Positions 61,799-64,000 of a stretch of 64,000 bases of DNA are shown here, one piece after another. The position numbers and the translations under genes are program-made. Location of the stretch: the NCBI GenBank assembly GCA_963825075.1, contig CAWGRX010000015.1, forward strand, positions 62,001-126,000, read 5' to 3'. The notes under the pieces were generated by a model. The model had not been told where the DNA came from, ran no database searches, and saw only the letters and a program-made list of their open reading frames with translations. The stretch's first letter is position 1. Each line of letters opens with the position of its first letter. The stretch comes from CAWAVN01 sp963825075 (GTDB lineage Bacteria > Planctomycetota > Planctomycetia > Planctomycetales > Planctomycetaceae).

Positions 61799-64000
61799 AT
61801 TGGCGTTTCTGTGATTGTGGTTTCCAGGCCCCAGTTTTTGGCGGTGTCGTTCATGTGGTGGTAGATGGGCATGCCGGACGGAGGGGTTTGGAAATGGATC
61901 GTGGGGACCCAATAAAAACTTGTGGGCGGCCGGCCCCAGGTGCGGACTTTGCGTTCGATCGCTTCGAGCATCCCCGCCGAGAGTTGGTCCTTCGTCGTTT
62001 TCGCATTGAAAGAGACCGCAAAGGCATCCCCGACGACCAGGCGGTTCGGTTCCACGCGGATCGTGACTTCGCGTTCAAAGCCGATGCTCGCGCGGGGATC
62101 GGACAGGCCCCACCGCCTTTGATAAGGCGTCGTCCGGTTTTTCATCGACCTGCGAGAGTTCAAGTTGAGAAAATTCGGCATCGGCGGCTGACCTGCCATA
62201 CCCGGCGAACCGGATTGGGGTTGGCTCGTCGACGAGCTGCCGAAGGAAGGCATTTGCGACGGAGTCCCCTGGCTGTTTCCATTCGCGGAGTTCAACGGCA
62301 TTTCCTGCGGCACCTGTCCGCTGCGAATGTTGGAGGAAATGTTGCCTGCGTCCATTGAAGTCGCTCGGGACTGTCCGGGGCGGCCGGGAACTCCTTGAGT
62401 CTGACCGGGGCGGCCGGAAACTCCTTGACGTTGGCCGGGTTGGTTTGGCGCTTCTTCACTGTTTCCCGGCGCTTCGGAAATCTTCGGGGTTTGGCCATCG
62501 AGGATTTCCTCGGGCGATGCGACGCGGCTGCCGCCGGGGTCGTCGGACGCATTGTGAACCGGTCCCGTGTGACCGAGCGCCGGCTCTTCCAGCGGGTTTT
62601 GTTGTTTCTGCGAAGGCTGCGAAGAGTCGCCGCTGCCGTAGGGGAAATTCTTGAGATTTCCTTCGCCTGGGTTGGCCGGATCGCTGCCGAAACGTCCGGC
62701 TCCCAATTCCTTATTCTCCGCTGGAGGCCGACCCGGTTGGGTTCCCGGAGTTCCCGGCGTTTCTGGATTGGAAGGTGTGAGCGATGCATTGTCTCCGCTG
62801 AAGGGAACCTGGCCGCGAGATCGGCGGAGGATGTCCGCGGGCAACAAATGCGGTTCGCGGTTTCTCAAACCGGTTCCGCGACCGCCTTGCGAAGCTGCGA
62901 ACGGTTCGGGGAATGCGTTCGACTTGGCGTCTGGGTTTGGGTTGGGATATAGGTTCGCTTTTCCGAAATTCCCATCGGACGAACCGCCCGGCTTCCCGGT
63001 TCTGGGGTTCGGCGTCCCCGTGCCTGGGTATGCGCCGGTGCCCGGTTGAGGCAACCGGCTCACCAAAGGCGAGCCACCGCTTCCGCTTCCATAAGGACGA
63101 TAAAACGGTCCGCGGGGCGAGCGGTCGGGGGCATCCTTTTCAGGCGGCGAATCAAAACCTTCGTTGCCGAGGGGATTTTTCAGCCGCGGATCGGAACCGC
63201 CGCCGTAGCCGTTTCCGCCGAGCTTGGCGTGGGGATCGTACTCGACCTCAAAGCCGCCGCCCGGTTTGCGGATCACGCGGTACTTGGGATTTCGGCTGAG
63301 CATTTCCGGCCCATGCGAGGCGATCATCCGCTGGAGATCGTCGCGCTCCTTGAGCACCTCTTGGACCGCTTTGCGGCACAACTCCGCGGCGACGGGGTCG
63401 GCTGGGGGAATTTCCAAAGGCAGGTTCTCTTCGACCAGTTCGTAACCGAACGGGCGGTTGAGTGGTTCCAAAAGTTTTCTCGCCGCGTAGTATTTCGCCC
63501 CGCTGGGCCGAACGATCAATAGCACATAAGGCTCCGGTTCCTTGCCGCCCGAATGCAGGCTGACTTTCATCCAATAGTTCGACAGCGCCTCGGCCCCGGC
63601 CAGAAGCGGATTTTTGCCGACGGTGAACCCGTCGAAGTCGTGGTGTTTTAAGAGCACGTTTTCCGGCAGGAACCGCATTCCGGCTGCGGTGCATTCGATG
63701 AGGATCGGCCGGTAATTGGTGCCGGTGTGCCCATCGAAGGGGACGACCTGAAACTTCGTCGGTGCTCCGATGATTCGCTGTTGAGACTGTTCAATGTCGC
63801 GATCGACCTTCGCGATCTGTCCCAGGATCTGACTTTTGGCCCGCTCCAGTTGAAGCTGCGTCTCGCGGTCTTTCGCCCGCTGCCTGGCGACAATTTCAAT
63901 CTGCGAGTTGATCTTCTTTAGCGATTCGGTCAGTCCGCCGACCTCTTGTTTGAGCTTGTCCGCGCTTTTTCTTTTTTCGAGACCAAATTGAGCCAGGCGT
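61774..64000 (-). CDS. Large coiled-coil and glycine/serine-rich protein, N-terminus beyond window
   Basis: The frame is open from the right edge to the TGA at 61774, at least 741 residues. It starts in a coiled coil (LEKRKSADKLKQEVGGLTES, ERAKSQILGQIAKVDRDIEQ), then has a globular segment with VVPFDGHTGTNYRPILIECT and a transport-like LPLEIPPADPVAAELCRKAV. The middle is low-complexity and glycine/serine/proline-rich with GQTQGVPGRPGQ-type repeats; the end is another globular domain (VGDAFAVSFNAKTTKDQLSA). It may form a complex with the ExbD-like protein downstream. Its last codons fall in the 20-bp tandem repeat at 61762-61798, so the C-terminus may vary. Function unknown. Confidence 0.6.
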   Translation of the reverse strand, partial: RLAQFGLEKRKSADKLKQEVGGLTESLKKINSQIEIVARQRAKDRETQLQLERAKSQILGQIAKVDRDIEQSQQRIIGAPTKFQVVPFDGHTGTNYRPILIECTAAGMRFLPENVLLKHHDFDGFTVGKNPLLAGAEALSNYWMKVSLHSGGKEPEPYVLLIVRPSGAKYYAARKLLEPLNRPFGYELVEENLPLEIPPADPVAAELCRKAVQEVLKERDDLQRMIASHGPEMLSRNPKYRVIRKPGGGFEVEYDPHAKLGGNGYGGGSDPRLKNPLGNEGFDSPPEKDAPDRSPRGPFYRPYGSGSGGSPLVSRLPQPGTGAYPGTGTPNPRTGKPGGSSDGNFGKANLYPNPNPDAKSNAFPEPFAASQGGRGTGLRNREPHLLPADILRRSRGQVPFSGDNASLTPSNPETPGTPGTQPGRPPAENKELGAGRFGSDPANPGEGNLKNFPYGSGDSSQPSQKQQNPLEEPALGHTGPVHNASDDPGGSRVASPEEILDGQTPKISEAPGNSEEAPNQPGQRQGVSGRPGQTQGVPGRPGQSRATSMDAGNISSNIRSGQVPQEMPLNSANGNSQGTPSQMPSFGSSSTSQPQSGSPGMAGQPPMPNFLNLNSRRSMKNRTTPYQRRWGLSDPRASIGFEREVTIRVEPNRLVVGDAFAVSFNAKTTKDQLSAGMLEAIERKVRTWGRPPTSFYWVPTIHFQTPPSGMPIYHHMNDTAKNWGLETTITETPILTERQRD

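Overview
The window most likely comes from a planctomycete, probably close to Gemmata/Zavarzinella (inference from gene content; no rRNA gene is present). Marker families are a DUF1559 pseudopilin with its small lipoprotein partner, a protein carrying the TIGR02996 repeat-companion domain, secreted PPC/LamG-type proteins, a glycine-rich secretin, a DnaJ-like/FGE-sulfatase fusion and cytochromes of planctomycete type. No tRNA, rRNA, CRISPR array or prophage was seen.

Layout. 1-4.7 kb: a very large secretin running off the left edge. 5.2-8.8 kb: a short-chain dehydrogenase and a DsbD-like thiol:disulfide protein. 9.3-13.9 kb: a CxxCH protein, a roughly 1.1 kb low-complexity cassette flanked by a duplicated piece of that gene, then a DoxX / di-haem peroxidase-like pair. 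14.2-17.3 kb: three disrupted genes (ATP-grasp, class V aminotransferase, SpoIIAA-like) around a cluster of palindromes. 17.6-25.7 kb: a PpiC-type lipoprotein, a J-like/FGE protein, two paralogous small membrane proteins around a zinc-ribbon protein, an HD protein and topoisomerase III (frameshifted). 25.8-37.4 kb: a YdeI-like protein, a GT-C-like membrane protein, a NagB-like protein, a membrane protein, a probable mobile-element gene, Rieske, trpD (frameshifted), a secreted protein and a radical SAM enzyme. 37.8-47.3 kb: TPR protein, groEL/groES, DUF1559 plus lipoprotein, adenosine-kinase-like PfkB, acyltransferase, LRR protein. 47.4-54.6 kb: universal stress protein, two small proteins, RimI-like acetyltransferase, PilZ protein, methyltransferase and the cbiMQO cobalt/nickel ECF transporter operon. 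55-64 kb: two PPC-family secreted proteins (the second frameshifted), an ExbD-like coiled-coil protein and a large coiled-coil/low-complexity protein running off the right edge.

Two themes cut across the window. First, many intergenic regions hold short perfect or near-perfect palindromes, often in inverted pairs, that look like REP/REPIN-type or MITE-like elements; one sits between groES and groEL, one has a possible target duplication, and one cluster abuts a gene that has lost its start codon. Second, at least eight single-base-type frameshifts break otherwise well conserved genes (ATP-grasp, aminotransferase twice, SpoIIAA-like, topB, trpD, LamG/PPC twice). This density points to uncorrected sequencing indels, or less likely to gene decay, and should be settled before any of these genes is called a pseudogene.

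The best candidates for something new are the multi-domain protein at 30934-32499 with its ribosome-site-sequestering leader, the paired palindrome families, and the cassette at 10.6-11.7 kb. No complete defence or biosynthetic system was recognised.
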